Of a DNA stretch of 64,000 nt, positions 8,691 through 17,455 are shown in pieces. This stretch comes from Cellulomonas xylanilytica. GTDB taxonomy: Bacteria > Actinomycetota > Actinomycetes > Actinomycetales > Cellulomonadaceae. Position 1 is the first letter of the stretch, and the number at the start of each line of letters is the position of its first letter. The position numbers and the translations under genes were made by a program. Where the stretch lies: positions 124,001 through 188,000 of the forward strand of contig NZ_BJUB01000002.1 of NCBI RefSeq assembly GCF_007989805.1. The letters run 5' to 3'. Below the pieces are notes generated by a model, which saw nothing but the letters and a program-made list of their open reading frames with translations, was not told where the DNA came from and made no database searches.

Positions 8691-9758
8691 TCAGCGTGCG
8701 GGCGGTGCAAGGTCGGATGGTCGGTCGGCCGGCACGGCCTCGTCGGTGTGGACAGTATCGACGGGTGCTGCGACGCGGGCCAGCGCCGCGGTGATGTTGT
8801 CGTGCCCGCCCTGCTCGTTCGCCCAGCGGACGAGCTCGGCGGCGACCACGTCAGGGGCGGATCCCACCTGCGTGATCGTGCGGTGCAGCAGGTCGGCGAC
8901 GTCGGTGGCCTCGGAGCAGTAGTTCCACAGCCCGTCCGAGCACGCGAGGACCCAGCCAGGTCCCTGCGCGCGCGTGGTGCCGGTGCTCGGGACCACGGTC
9001 TCCGCGTCGGGGCCGAGCCACCGCGTGATGGCGTGCCCCTCGCGCGACGCCTCGGCCTTGGCCCGGGGGACGCCGCGCGCGATCATCTCGTTCGCGGCGG
9101 AGTCGTCCACGCTGACCTGGTGGGCGGCCCCCTCGTCGGGGAGCCAGTAGACACGCGAGTCGCCCAGCCACGCCGCGACGACGGTCGGGCCGTCCACGAC
9201 GGCGGCGACGAAGGTGCACGACGGTGGCTCGTCGCGGCCCGACGTGTCTCCGACCGCGTCCGCGATGGCCTGGTCGGCCGCGGCCGTGGCGGTCACCAGG
9301 AGCGCCGACCAGGCCCCGACCGTGCTGCCTGCCGACCCCGTGACCAGGACGTCCCGCGCGGCGCGCGCCGCGGTGAGGCTCGCGATGTCGGAGTCCGGCA
9401 CGTTCGACACCCCGTCGCAGACCACGAGGACGGCGGTCGTACCGCTGAGCGCGAGGGCCATCGCGTCCTCGTTCCGGCTCTTGCGCCGGCCGCGGTCGCA
9501 GACCCCGCCGACCAGCGCCGACGGGAGCTCGCTCCAGTGGTCGCGCTCGCTGACGGCCTTCTCGCCGCAGCTCTCGCAGTACCCGTCGTCGGCGATCGTG
9601 CCGCCGCACGCCCGGCACGCGGCGGGTGCCACGGGCTCGTCCGGCACGACGACGACGGGGACCTCCGCCACGGCAGCGGGAGCGCCCAGCGGCGTGCCGC
9701 ACTGCTCGCAGAACTTCGAGCCCTCCTCGGCGACCGTGCCGCACGCCGCGCAGGTCAC
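8691..9758 (-). CDS. PP2C-family Ser/Thr protein phosphatase with N-terminal zinc ribbons
   Basis: 355 aa. Two zinc ribbons occupy the first 65 residues (CAACG...FCEQCG and CRACGG...YCESCG). The catalytic PPM domain follows, with RKSRNEDA, VVCDGVSN, AWLGDSRVYW, CSDGLWNY and GGHDNIT, which include the metal-binding Asp residues and the conserved C-terminal Asp-Asn. It should remove phosphates placed by PknG, whose gene stop it overlaps in GTGA at 9755-9758; that overlap is the reason for choosing the second of two adjacent GTG codons. No membrane segment is seen, so it is cytoplasmic. Confidence 0.9.
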   Translation of the reverse strand: MTCAACGTVAEEGSKFCEQCGTPLGAPAAVAEVPVVVVPDEPVAPAACRACGGTIADDGYCESCGEKAVSERDHWSELPSALVGGVCDRGRRKSRNEDAMALALSGTTAVLVVCDGVSNVPDSDIASLTAARAARDVLVTGSAGSTVGAWSALLVTATAAADQAIADAVGDTSGRDEPPSCTFVAAVVDGPTVVAAWLGDSRVYWLPDEGAAHQVSVDDSAANEMIARGVPRAKAEASREGHAITRWLGPDAETVVPSTGTTRAQGPGWVLACSDGLWNYCSEATDVADLLHRTITQVGSAPDVVAAELVRWANEQGGHDNITAALARVAAPVDTVHTDEAVPADRPSDLAPPAR

Positions 9759-12046
9759 CACGTGGTCCACCGGCGGACCGCGTTGGCCTGGTCGACGAGC
9801 ACGATGCGCGCGTCGTGGTCGTCGTTCAGCACGGCGGACTCGCGCAGCGCGGCCTCCAGCGCGTCCCGCAGCTCGGCCTCCTGCGCGGGCACGCCGCCCA
9901 CCTGCACGGCCGTCGACGACCCCTTGTCCAGCACGACCGCGAGCGCCGAGCCGAGCACGTCGACCCGGAGCGCCGCGCGGACCCGCGGCTCGATCGACAC
10001 CGTCTGCACGCTCGCCAGGGCGTCCGAGAGCGCGGTCAGGTCGCCGCTGGAGGTGGCCAGCAGCTGCGCGCGCATCATCCGGGCGTCGACGTAGGAGCTG
10101 CGCGTGGCCGTGACCAGGTCGAGCGCGGCCAGCGCGCCGCGCAGGTCGCCCCGCTCCCGCCGGATCCGGGCCAGGCCGAACGCGGCCGGGGCCGTGTAGT
10201 TGGCGTCGGACCGCGCGCAGATGATGTAGAGCGACTCCGCGATGTCCGGCTCGCCGCTCAGCTCGCACGCGGTGGCCAGCGCGAGCTTGGGTGCGAGCTC
10301 CCCCGGCACCTGGCCGTAGACGGCGTTGAACGAGGCACGGGCCGCGACGGGGTCGTTGATGCTCAGCTGCGCGAGCCCGGCCAGCCAGGCGGCCCGCCAC
10401 TCCCAGGGATCGTCCTCGAGGATCTGGGCGATGGTCCGGTCGACCAGCTGCTGGTCGCCCGCCTCGATCGCCGCGGTGGTGCGCCGCAGCCGGACCTCGA
10501 CGGTCTCCTGCGGCGCGTCGGCCAGCGCGGCGATGCGCTGCTGCGGGTTGCTCACGTTGACGCCCGCCAGCCAGCTCGCCGCCGGGTCGCTCGCGTCGAC
10601 CTTCAGCGCGGGCAGCTGGTCCCAGGCCAGCGGGTGCCCGGCCTCGTCGGACGTCGGCGCCTCGAACAGGACCGAGGCGGCCGAGTGCAGCGCCGGGCTC
10701 CCCGGACCGCGGTCCGTGGCGACGACCTCGCGCAGCACGCCGAGGACCTGCGCGCGCAGCTCGTCGACCGTCGCGAACCGGTCCGAGGGGTCCAGCGCGC
10801 ACGCCTTGGCCAGCAGCCGGTAGAACGAGTCGTACGTCTGGAACACCGGGGTGTCCGAGACGGCGGGCAGGGACGCGACGTAGGTGCTGGTGTTGCCGCG
10901 GAAGTCCAGCACCAGCGTGGCCAGGGTGCGGCCGATCGTGTAGATGTCCGAGGCCACCGACGGCCCCACCTCGGCGACCTCGGGTGCCTGGTAGCCGACC
11001 GTGCCGAAGATCGCCGAGTCCAGGTCGTCGATCCGGCGCACGCCGCCGAGGTCGATGAGCTTGACCGCGTCGCCCTGCTGGATCACGTTGTCCGGCTTGA
11101 AGTCGCAGAACAGCAGCCCGACGTCGTGCAGGTACGCGAACGCGGGCAGGATCTCCAGCACGAACGCGAGCGCCTGGTCCACCGGTAGCGGGGTGTTGAC
11201 TCCCCCGGCGGCGTCCCGGCGGTCCTGCAGGATCTGCTTGAGCGACCGTCCGCCGACGAACTCCATGACGGTGTAGCCGGCGCCCTCGTGCATCGCGAAG
11301 TTGTAGATCTCCACGATCAGCGGGTGCTCGACCTCGGCCAGGAACTGCCGCTCGGAGATCGCCGCCGCGTACGCGTCGGGGTCACCGGAGTTCAGCAGGC
11401 CCTTGAGCACCACCCACCGGCCGGAGACGTTGCGGTCCCGCGCCAGGTAGATCCACCCCAGGCCACCGTGCGCCAGGCAGCCGACCACCTCGTACTGGCC
11501 GCCGACCACGTCGCCCGGGCTCAGCGAGGGCGTGAAGTCGAAGTGGTTGCCGCACTTCGGGCAGAAGCCGGCCGTCCGCCCCGGCAGCCCGTCCCGCGAC
11601 CGCCCCACCTCGGCGCCGCACGCCGGGCAGAAGCGCTTGCGCTCGGGCACCTCGGCCACGGCCATGACGGCCTGCAGCGGGTCCTGGACCGGCGCGGCCG
11701 GGACCGTGGTCAGGCCGGCGCCGAGCCGCGCCCCCCGCAGCCGGGTCGAGGACGTGCCGACCCGACGGGTGGGCCGGGAGCCGCCGGTCGCCGCGGTGCG
11801 GGCCGACCCCAGCGCGGCCGTCGCCAGCCGGCTGGAGCTGGTGCGGCCCGTCCGGGTGGACCGCTCGGCGTCAGGGTCGGCGGCAGCGGCACCGCGGTCC
11901 GGAGCGGCCTGCGCCACCCCGGTCCCGAGCAGCGACGTGGCCGAGGCGGGCGCCCCGGCGGACGACGCGGCCTGCGGCGAGCCGCAGACGTTGCAGTAGC
12001 CGTCCTCGTAGGTGCCGGTGCAGCCCGGTTCGGTGCAGGCGATCAT
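9755..12046 (-). CDS. pknG: Serine/threonine protein kinase PknG
   Basis: 763 aa, close to mycobacterial PknG (about 750). Order: a short N-terminal ribbon (CTEPGCTG...YCNVCG), a Ser/Thr/Arg-rich disordered stretch to about 125, a rubredoxin-like metal site C140-C143...C162-C165, a kinase domain with Lys215, D315-x-K317-x-x-N320 in CDFKPDN (a non-RD kinase, as in PknG) and DLG at 332-334 instead of DFG, and a C-terminal TPR region (about 470-763). PknG controls the balance of 2-oxoglutarate and glutamate metabolism by phosphorylating an FHA protein. The ATG overlaps the previous gene as ATGA, with GGAGGG just upstream. Confidence 0.95.
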   Translation of the reverse strand: MIACTEPGCTGTYEDGYCNVCGSPQAASSAGAPASATSLLGTGVAQAAPDRGAAAADPDAERSTRTGRTSSSRLATAALGSARTAATGGSRPTRRVGTSSTRLRGARLGAGLTTVPAAPVQDPLQAVMAVAEVPERKRFCPACGAEVGRSRDGLPGRTAGFCPKCGNHFDFTPSLSPGDVVGGQYEVVGCLAHGGLGWIYLARDRNVSGRWVVLKGLLNSGDPDAYAAAISERQFLAEVEHPLIVEIYNFAMHEGAGYTVMEFVGGRSLKQILQDRRDAAGGVNTPLPVDQALAFVLEILPAFAYLHDVGLLFCDFKPDNVIQQGDAVKLIDLGGVRRIDDLDSAIFGTVGYQAPEVAEVGPSVASDIYTIGRTLATLVLDFRGNTSTYVASLPAVSDTPVFQTYDSFYRLLAKACALDPSDRFATVDELRAQVLGVLREVVATDRGPGSPALHSAASVLFEAPTSDEAGHPLAWDQLPALKVDASDPAASWLAGVNVSNPQQRIAALADAPQETVEVRLRRTTAAIEAGDQQLVDRTIAQILEDDPWEWRAAWLAGLAQLSINDPVAARASFNAVYGQVPGELAPKLALATACELSGEPDIAESLYIICARSDANYTAPAAFGLARIRRERGDLRGALAALDLVTATRSSYVDARMMRAQLLATSSGDLTALSDALASVQTVSIEPRVRAALRVDVLGSALAVVLDKGSSTAVQVGGVPAQEAELRDALEAALRESAVLNDDHDARIVLVDQANAVRRWTTW

Positions 12047-13152
12047 CGTCGTCCCTCCTGACCCACCGTGGGCAGGTCTCGGGTGAGGTACTCGTACTGC
12101 TCCACGAGGAAGCGGGTCAGGGTGATGTCACAGGGCGTCCGGGCGACGACCTCGCGGGCCTCGTCGTACCCGGAGCGGACCGTCGGCGAGGAGCTGCGGC
12201 CGTTCGCGTCGGCGGCGGCGCGTGCGCCCTCGAGCCGGTAGCGCAGCTCCGCGCGCTCGCGCAGGGGCGCGCTGTAGGCGTCGGCCACGGCGTCGAACGC
12301 CCGCCCGACGGCGGCCAGCCGGTCGACGAACGCGTCGAGCTCGGTGCGCGTGCCCGGCACCTCGCCCAGCCGCGACACGTCGGGGACGGCGAGCCTCGGC
12401 GGGTGCGCGATCTCGCGGCGGCACCGGTCCGCCAGCTGGTGCAGCGTCGGCTCCCGCAGCTCCAGGGCCGCCATCGCGGCACGCGCGTCCGCCCGGCCCT
12501 TCTCCAGCGTGCGCCGCTGGGACACCTGGACGATGAGGTCCCGCTCGACGAGCGCCGCACGCGCCTCGAGCTCCGCGAGCGGGCCGGAGATGTCGGCACC
12601 GCGCGCCGCCTGGGCCACCAGCTTCTGCTCCCGCGTGCGCAGGGTCGCGACGAGCTCGCGGGCTGCCGTGTCGACGCCCGCGAGGTCCTCCGCGCGGACC
12701 AGCCCGGCGCGCAGACCACGCAGCCGGGCCGCCTGGTCGGCGGTGTCCGGGTCGAACGACAGGCGTGCGCGGACCTGGGAGATCATCGCGTCGCACAGCG
12801 TCACGGCCTCGACCAGGGACACCAGCGCGGCACCCAGACCGGAGTCCAGCCGGCCCCACACCAGCTGCGACATCTTCTCCCGGTCCACGGCGTCCGCCCG
12901 GCCCGAGTCCCAGACCGCGACCAGCTCGTCGGTGCGGCTCCGGATCGCCTGCCACATGGTCAGCGCGAGCAGCACGTCGTCCGTGTAGCTCTCGGACGCC
13001 GGCGACGCCTGCGCGGCCTGGTCCAGCCGGTCCAGCTCCGCCCGGCGGTGCGCCAGCCACGCCTCGAGCCCGCTGAGGTACCGCAGCAGCTGCGGAGCCG
13101 GGATGGGCTCCCCCAGCCTGCCCGGCGCCTCGGGCGCGTCAGGTCCGCTCAC
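12043..13152 (-). CDS. Coiled-coil protein of the PknG operon, function unknown
   Basis: 369 aa, almost entirely helical and rich in Ala, Arg, Glu and Leu, with long heptad-like stretches around residues 150-260 (for example LVATLRTREQKLVAQ and VERDLIVQVSQRRTLEKG). No signal peptide, membrane helix or catalytic motif is visible. It is sandwiched between glnH and pknG with four-base overlaps on both sides (13149-13152 and 12043-12046), so it is made in step with both. A structural or adaptor role linking the sensor proteins to PknG is a guess from position only. Confidence 0.75.
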   Translation of the reverse strand: MSGPDAPEAPGRLGEPIPAPQLLRYLSGLEAWLAHRRAELDRLDQAAQASPASESYTDDVLLALTMWQAIRSRTDELVAVWDSGRADAVDREKMSQLVWGRLDSGLGAALVSLVEAVTLCDAMISQVRARLSFDPDTADQAARLRGLRAGLVRAEDLAGVDTAARELVATLRTREQKLVAQAARGADISGPLAELEARAALVERDLIVQVSQRRTLEKGRADARAAMAALELREPTLHQLADRCRREIAHPPRLAVPDVSRLGEVPGTRTELDAFVDRLAAVGRAFDAVADAYSAPLRERAELRYRLEGARAAADANGRSSSPTVRSGYDEAREVVARTPCDITLTRFLVEQYEYLTRDLPTVGQEGRR

Positions 13153-14132
13153 GGGCCGTCGACCCGCCCGTACACCGAGACGGGCGGGACGGGGGCGGGG
13201 CCGAGCGCGCCGAGCCACCTCTCGTACGAAGCCGCCCACGAGCCGTCGGCCTTCGCCTGGTCGAGCACGCCGTTGACGAACTGCACGAGGTCCACCTGGT
13301 CCGCCGCGACGCCGATCCCGTACGGCTCGGCGCTGAACGCGTCGCCGACGACCTTCGCGTACGGGTCCTGCGCGACGAAGCCGGCGAGGATCGTGTCGTC
13401 GCCGGTGATGGCCTCGACCTTGCCCTGCTGGAACAGCACGAGGCAGCCCGTGTGCGTCGGGGCCGCGACGGCCTCCACGCCGGGGTACGTCTCCTGCAGC
13501 CGCTCGAGCGTCGTGGTGCCCTCCGGTGCGCAGACGCGCTGGTCGCCCAGACCCTCCAGGTCCTCGATGCTCTGCGCGTCGGAGTCCCGCGTGACCAGCA
13601 CCTTCTGGCCGGCCGTCAGGTACTCGGCGGAGAACGCGATGGTCTCCCAGCGCTCGCAGTTCACGGTGAACGTGCGGGCCACCAGGTCGACCTCGTGCTT
13701 CTCCAGGACCTCGAGGCGCTGGGCCGACGTGATGACCCGGATCTGCAGCGGCGTCGGCCGGCCGAAGATCGCCGTGGACACCGCGTTGAGCATGTCGATG
13801 TCGAAGCCCTCGATCTGCCCGGACAGCGGGTTGCGCGAGCCCATGAGGAGGGTGTCGGCGGAGACGCCCACGTGCAGCGCGCCGCGCGCACGGATGGCGT
13901 CCACCGTCGGCCCGCCCGCGGCGGGCTCGTAGGACATCGTGGACTCGTTGCCGTCGTCGCAGGCGGTCGCGGTGGCGAGGTTCGCCGGGACGGTCGCCGG
14001 GAGGTCGACGGAGGCCGCCGCCCGCTCCTGCGCCGCCGGTGCGGCAGCCGGTGCGCCGGCACACCCGGCGAGCAGCGCGAGGGACGCGACGGCGGCTCCG
14101 AGACCCAGCCGGGTGATGCGTGTCGTGGTCAC
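13149..14132 (-). CDS. glnH: GlnH-type amino-acid-binding lipoprotein of the PknG sensor system
   Basis: A 327-aa family 3 solute-binding protein. The N-terminus has an n-region with Arg, a hydrophobic core and the lipobox LLAGC, so it is lipid-anchored on the outer face. The body contains LHVGVSADTLLMGS, IEGFDIDMLNAV and DLVARTFTVNCERW, typical of glutamine/glutamate-binding proteins. No ABC permease is nearby; as in mycobacteria, the GlnH-GlnX-PknG set is thought to sense extracellular aspartate/glutamate rather than import it. The GTG start overlaps the glnX stop in GTGA. Confidence 0.9.
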   Translation of the reverse strand: MTTTRITRLGLGAAVASLALLAGCAGAPAAAPAAQERAAASVDLPATVPANLATATACDDGNESTMSYEPAAGGPTVDAIRARGALHVGVSADTLLMGSRNPLSGQIEGFDIDMLNAVSTAIFGRPTPLQIRVITSAQRLEVLEKHEVDLVARTFTVNCERWETIAFSAEYLTAGQKVLVTRDSDAQSIEDLEGLGDQRVCAPEGTTTLERLQETYPGVEAVAAPTHTGCLVLFQQGKVEAITGDDTILAGFVAQDPYAKVVGDAFSAEPYGIGVAADQVDLVQFVNGVLDQAKADGSWAASYERWLGALGPAPVPPVSVYGRVDGP

Positions 14133-15421
14133 CGGTACTCCTCCACTCGCTTCGAGATGCCGCGCCAGGACAGGACCGCCGCCAGCACGCCGACGACCAG
14201 CATCAGCCAGCCCACCAGGACCGACGAGCCTCCCGAGCCGGACAGGGCGTCGTGCGTGACCTCGGCGCTCGCCTCCAGGCTGGTGGACGCCGCGGTCGAG
14301 AACGCCTCGAACAGGTCGTTGGGCGCACCGGGCTCCTCGCTGATCGCCAGGGCGACGGCCTCGTCCCACCGGCCGGCGTCGTCGAGCGCGCGGATCTCCT
14401 GGTGCGACGCGACCCAGTCGTCCAGCAGGGGCGCCAGCGCCGGGTCCACCGTGGGCCGCGCGAGGAGCTCGCGCGCCTCGTCGGTCTTGAGCACGAACTG
14501 CTCCTCGTACGCCGCCCCGGAGCCGCGCTTGATGAGCGTGAACGACTCCTGCGACTTCGCGTCGTTGGCCAGCGAGTACGCCTCGGACACCGAGACCGTC
14601 GCGTCGTAGGGGCCGTTGCGCGCGTCGCCGGCCTTCGCCGCGGCCGACCCGAGCACGACGGCACCGCCGATGCTCGCCGCGAGCGCCAGCACCGTGGCCC
14701 AGAACAGCCCCACGTTGAGGCGACGGTGCGTCTGCCTGGCCAACCACACCTGCACGACGACGAGCGCCGCGAGCGCGAGGATGCCGAGCGCCAGCAGCCA
14801 CGGCACCGAGGCCACGGAGTCGAAGGACGCGTCCACCCGGTCGCTGTTGGCCTGCACGAGCTCGTCGAGCTGCGGCAGCACGTCGCTGCGCAGCACCGAC
14901 GACGCCTGGTCGAGGTACGCGGCGCCGACCGGGAAGCCCTGCCGGTTGTTGGCGCGGGCCTGCTCGACCAGACCGGTGTACGTGGTCAGCCCGGCGGTCG
15001 CCTGGCCGAGCAGCTCCGCGTCGGCGGCGTTGGACCCGGCCAGCTGCGCGAGCCCGTTCGCGGCGGACGCGACGGCCTCGTCGTACCGGGCGCGCTGCTC
15101 GGGAGGCTCCAGGCCGCCCACCAGGAACGCGTTGGTCGCCGTGGCGTCCGCGACGACCAGGTCGTTGCGGACGTCCTGGATGCCGACCAGCTGGGTGGTG
15201 TCGGCGTCGGCGTCGGACAGCGCCTCCGACTGCGCCAGACCGGCGTTCAGGCCGATGACGCCGACCGCGGCGGCGGCCAGCACCGAGACGACCCCCGCGA
15301 CGCGCAGGCGTCCCGGGGTGCGGCTCAGCGCGCCCCGCAGCCCGGTGCGGTGCACGGGGGCGGACGCCGGGGTCGGTACCGCGGTCAGTGGTGCCGCGTG
15401 CGGGGCGATGGTCTGCGTCAC
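14129..15421 (-). CDS. glnX: GlnX-like transmembrane signal transducer
   Basis: 430 aa with four predicted membrane helices (about residues 37-60, 198-220, 237-258 and 400-420) and two extracytoplasmic helical regions between them. In mycobacteria and corynebacteria GlnX connects GlnH outside to PknG inside. This sequence has the same layout and the same position next to glnH. It has no HAMP or kinase domain, so it must signal through a partner. The GTG start overlaps the AAA+ gene stop by four bases (15418-15421). Confidence 0.8.
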   Translation of the reverse strand: MTQTIAPHAAPLTAVPTPASAPVHRTGLRGALSRTPGRLRVAGVVSVLAAAAVGVIGLNAGLAQSEALSDADADTTQLVGIQDVRNDLVVADATATNAFLVGGLEPPEQRARYDEAVASAANGLAQLAGSNAADAELLGQATAGLTTYTGLVEQARANNRQGFPVGAAYLDQASSVLRSDVLPQLDELVQANSDRVDASFDSVASVPWLLALGILALAALVVVQVWLARQTHRRLNVGLFWATVLALAASIGGAVVLGSAAAKAGDARNGPYDATVSVSEAYSLANDAKSQESFTLIKRGSGAAYEEQFVLKTDEARELLARPTVDPALAPLLDDWVASHQEIRALDDAGRWDEAVALAISEEPGAPNDLFEAFSTAASTSLEASAEVTHDALSGSGGSSVLVGWLMLVVGVLAAVLSWRGISKRVEEYR

Positions 15422-16884
15422 GCGGACTCCTCGATGTGGTCGTGCGGCTCTGGCTCGTTCTCGACGGGCTCGACGACCTCGCCGGGCCCCGTGCTCTCCA
15501 CGGGCTCGTCGGGCGCCGGCACCAGGTCCTCCGGGAAGATCAGCCGCAGCTGGTCCACCGTCGGTTGCTCAACGTCCCGCAGGCGCCAGGCGTGCCTGGT
15601 GATCGCCTGGTCCAGCACGTTGCGGGCGTAGCGGCCGTTGCCGAAGCCCTCGTCGCGGATCTGCAGCGAGGCCATCTCCTCGAACCGCGCGAGGCACTCG
15701 GGGGTGGGCTCGAAGTCGGCCTTGGCCGCGGCGCGGGCGAAGATCTCGCGCAGCTCCGTGTCCGTGTAGTCGTCGAACTCGACGGTCGTGGAGAACCGGC
15801 TCTCGAGCCCGGGGTTGGTGGCCAGGAAGGTCGCCATCGGACCGGGGTAGCCGGCGACGATCACCACGAGGTCGTCACGGTGGTCCTCCATGTCCTTGAC
15901 CAGCGTGTTCACGGCCTCGGCGCCGTACTGGTCCTCGGCCAGGCCGTAGGCCTCGTCGACGAACAGGACGCCGCCCAGGGCCGTCGCGACGACCTCCGAG
16001 GTCTTCACGGCCGTCTGCCCGAGGTACCCGGCGACGAGCTCCGAGCGGTCGACCTCGACCAGGTGGCCCTTGCTCAGCAGCCCGAGCGCCCGGTAGATCC
16101 CGGCGACGAGCCGCGCGACCGTCGTCTTGCCGGTCCCGGGGTTGCCCAGGAACACCAGGTGCCGGGTCAGGGTCGGCGCGGTCAGGCCCGCCTCGGTGCG
16201 CAGCCGCTCGACGCGCAGCAGCTGCGTCTGCTGCCGGATCTCGGCCTTCACGCGGTTCAGCCCGACGAGCGCGTCGAGCTCGGCCAGGAGCTCCTCGAGG
16301 GTCTTCGCGGGCTTCTCGTCGGGAGCCGTCGTGGCGGGTCCCGACGCGGGCGTCGGGCTGCCGTGGACGGGGACCAGGCCGCGGTCCGGGTCCGCGGTCC
16401 CGGGCAGCGGCGGCAGCGCGAGGGCGGACAGGTCGAACACCGACGGGTCGACGCGCGGCAGGTCGGACGCGGACGGGAGCTCCGTGCTCGGCGCCATCCG
16501 ACCGTGCACCGCGGCACGCTGCACCGCGGCCGTGGACGAGGCGCGGGCGATCACGTCGATGTCCGCGGGCCCCAGGTCGCACGCCGCCGAGACCACCTCG
16601 GCGAGCGCCGCCGCGTACGGCTCGGCGTACGGGGTGCCGACGAGCCCGGTCAGCAGGTCGGTCGGCGCCGACCGCCACCGCCGGGCGCTGGACGCCGCCG
16701 CGAAGAAGGCCCCGAACGTCGCGTCCGGTGCACCGACGGCCGCGAGCCAGCCGGTAGCCGCGCCGGGGACCGACTCGGCGACGGCCGCCGCGAGGCGCGC
16801 GCCCTCGTCGCGGACGGCGGCGCCGTCGAGGCCGGCGGCGAGCCCGACGCCGGCGAGGGTGTCCAGGGCAGCACTCAGGCTCAT
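15418..16884 (-). CDS. AAA+ ATPase of the CbbX/EccA/SpoVK family
   Basis: 488 aa. Residues 1-160 form an alpha-helical N-terminal part, residues 160-205 a Pro-rich linker, and from about 210 a CbbX-like AAA+ module: LDALVGLNRVKAEI, Walker A GNPGTGKTTVAR, the pore-side segment GHLVEVDRSELVAGYLGQTA, Walker B GGVLFVDEAYGL, and VIVAGYPGPM with the sensor region. A Glu/Pro-rich tail ends the protein. Relatives remodel other proteins: CbbX acts on Rubisco, EccA on ESX substrates. Here the likely client is a member of the PknG module, an inference from the operon alone. Start ATG overlaps the upstream stop (ATGA). Confidence 0.88.
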   Translation of the reverse strand: MSLSAALDTLAGVGLAAGLDGAAVRDEGARLAAAVAESVPGAATGWLAAVGAPDATFGAFFAAASSARRWRSAPTDLLTGLVGTPYAEPYAAALAEVVSAACDLGPADIDVIARASSTAAVQRAAVHGRMAPSTELPSASDLPRVDPSVFDLSALALPPLPGTADPDRGLVPVHGSPTPASGPATTAPDEKPAKTLEELLAELDALVGLNRVKAEIRQQTQLLRVERLRTEAGLTAPTLTRHLVFLGNPGTGKTTVARLVAGIYRALGLLSKGHLVEVDRSELVAGYLGQTAVKTSEVVATALGGVLFVDEAYGLAEDQYGAEAVNTLVKDMEDHRDDLVVIVAGYPGPMATFLATNPGLESRFSTTVEFDDYTDTELREIFARAAAKADFEPTPECLARFEEMASLQIRDEGFGNGRYARNVLDQAITRHAWRLRDVEQPTVDQLRLIFPEDLVPAPDEPVESTGPGEVVEPVENEPEPHDHIEESA

Positions 16885-17408
16885 GGCTGCTCCACCTGCG
16901 GGGTGTCGAGGCCGGCCTCGGGGGCCAGCGCGAGGGACGAGCCGGCGAACTTCTCGGCGAGGAACGCGCCGTGCGCCACCAGGGCGTTGGCGTCCTCGCG
17001 GGAGACGGCGTCGGAGATCTTGTCCAGCGTGACCCCGAGCAGGTCGAGCTGGTCGCACAGCACCATGAGCGACGTCTTGCCCTTGAACACCACGCGGCGG
17101 TCGGCGAAGTCGCGCGGCAGCCGCAGGTACCCGCCGACGGCCTCGGGCAGGTAGGAGGTCGCGGTCGCGACGACGGTGTGGGCCTGCTGGCTGCCCGCGC
17201 CGAGCCGGTCGAGCCGCGGCGCCATGTCGTCGACGGTGCGGGTGATCCGCAGCACGCGCGCGGTCACCGCGGCCGGCACCCTGCCCGCGATCTGCTGCTC
17301 CACCTGGTGCGCGGACGCCAGGATGTCCGCCGTCGTCGGTGCGGGTGACGCCTCGACGACGACCTCGGGCTCCTGACGCCGCCCCAGCAGGCGTGCGATC
17401 CAGCTCAT
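16881..17408 (-). CDS. Uncharacterised cytoplasmic protein between telA and the AAA+ gene
   Basis: 175 aa beginning MSWIARLLGRRQEP, a short amphipathic and basic N-terminus that may touch the membrane. The middle is helical, with VTARVLRITRTVDDMAPRL and a Leu-rich C-terminal half. I recognise no catalytic motif. The gene lies 47 bases after the telA-like gene and overlaps the AAA+ gene by four bases. In other actinobacteria and in firmicutes, telA-like genes often have a small helical partner next to them; this could be that partner, but the match is positional only. Confidence 0.7.
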   Translation of the reverse strand: MSWIARLLGRRQEPEVVVEASPAPTTADILASAHQVEQQIAGRVPAAVTARVLRITRTVDDMAPRLDRLGAGSQQAHTVVATATSYLPEAVGGYLRLPRDFADRRVVFKGKTSLMVLCDQLDLLGVTLDKISDAVSREDANALVAHGAFLAEKFAGSSLALAPEAGLDTPQVEQP

Positions 17409-17455
17409 CCGTGACGCCTGCCCGAGCCTGTGCCCACTCAGCCCACTCAGCCCGC

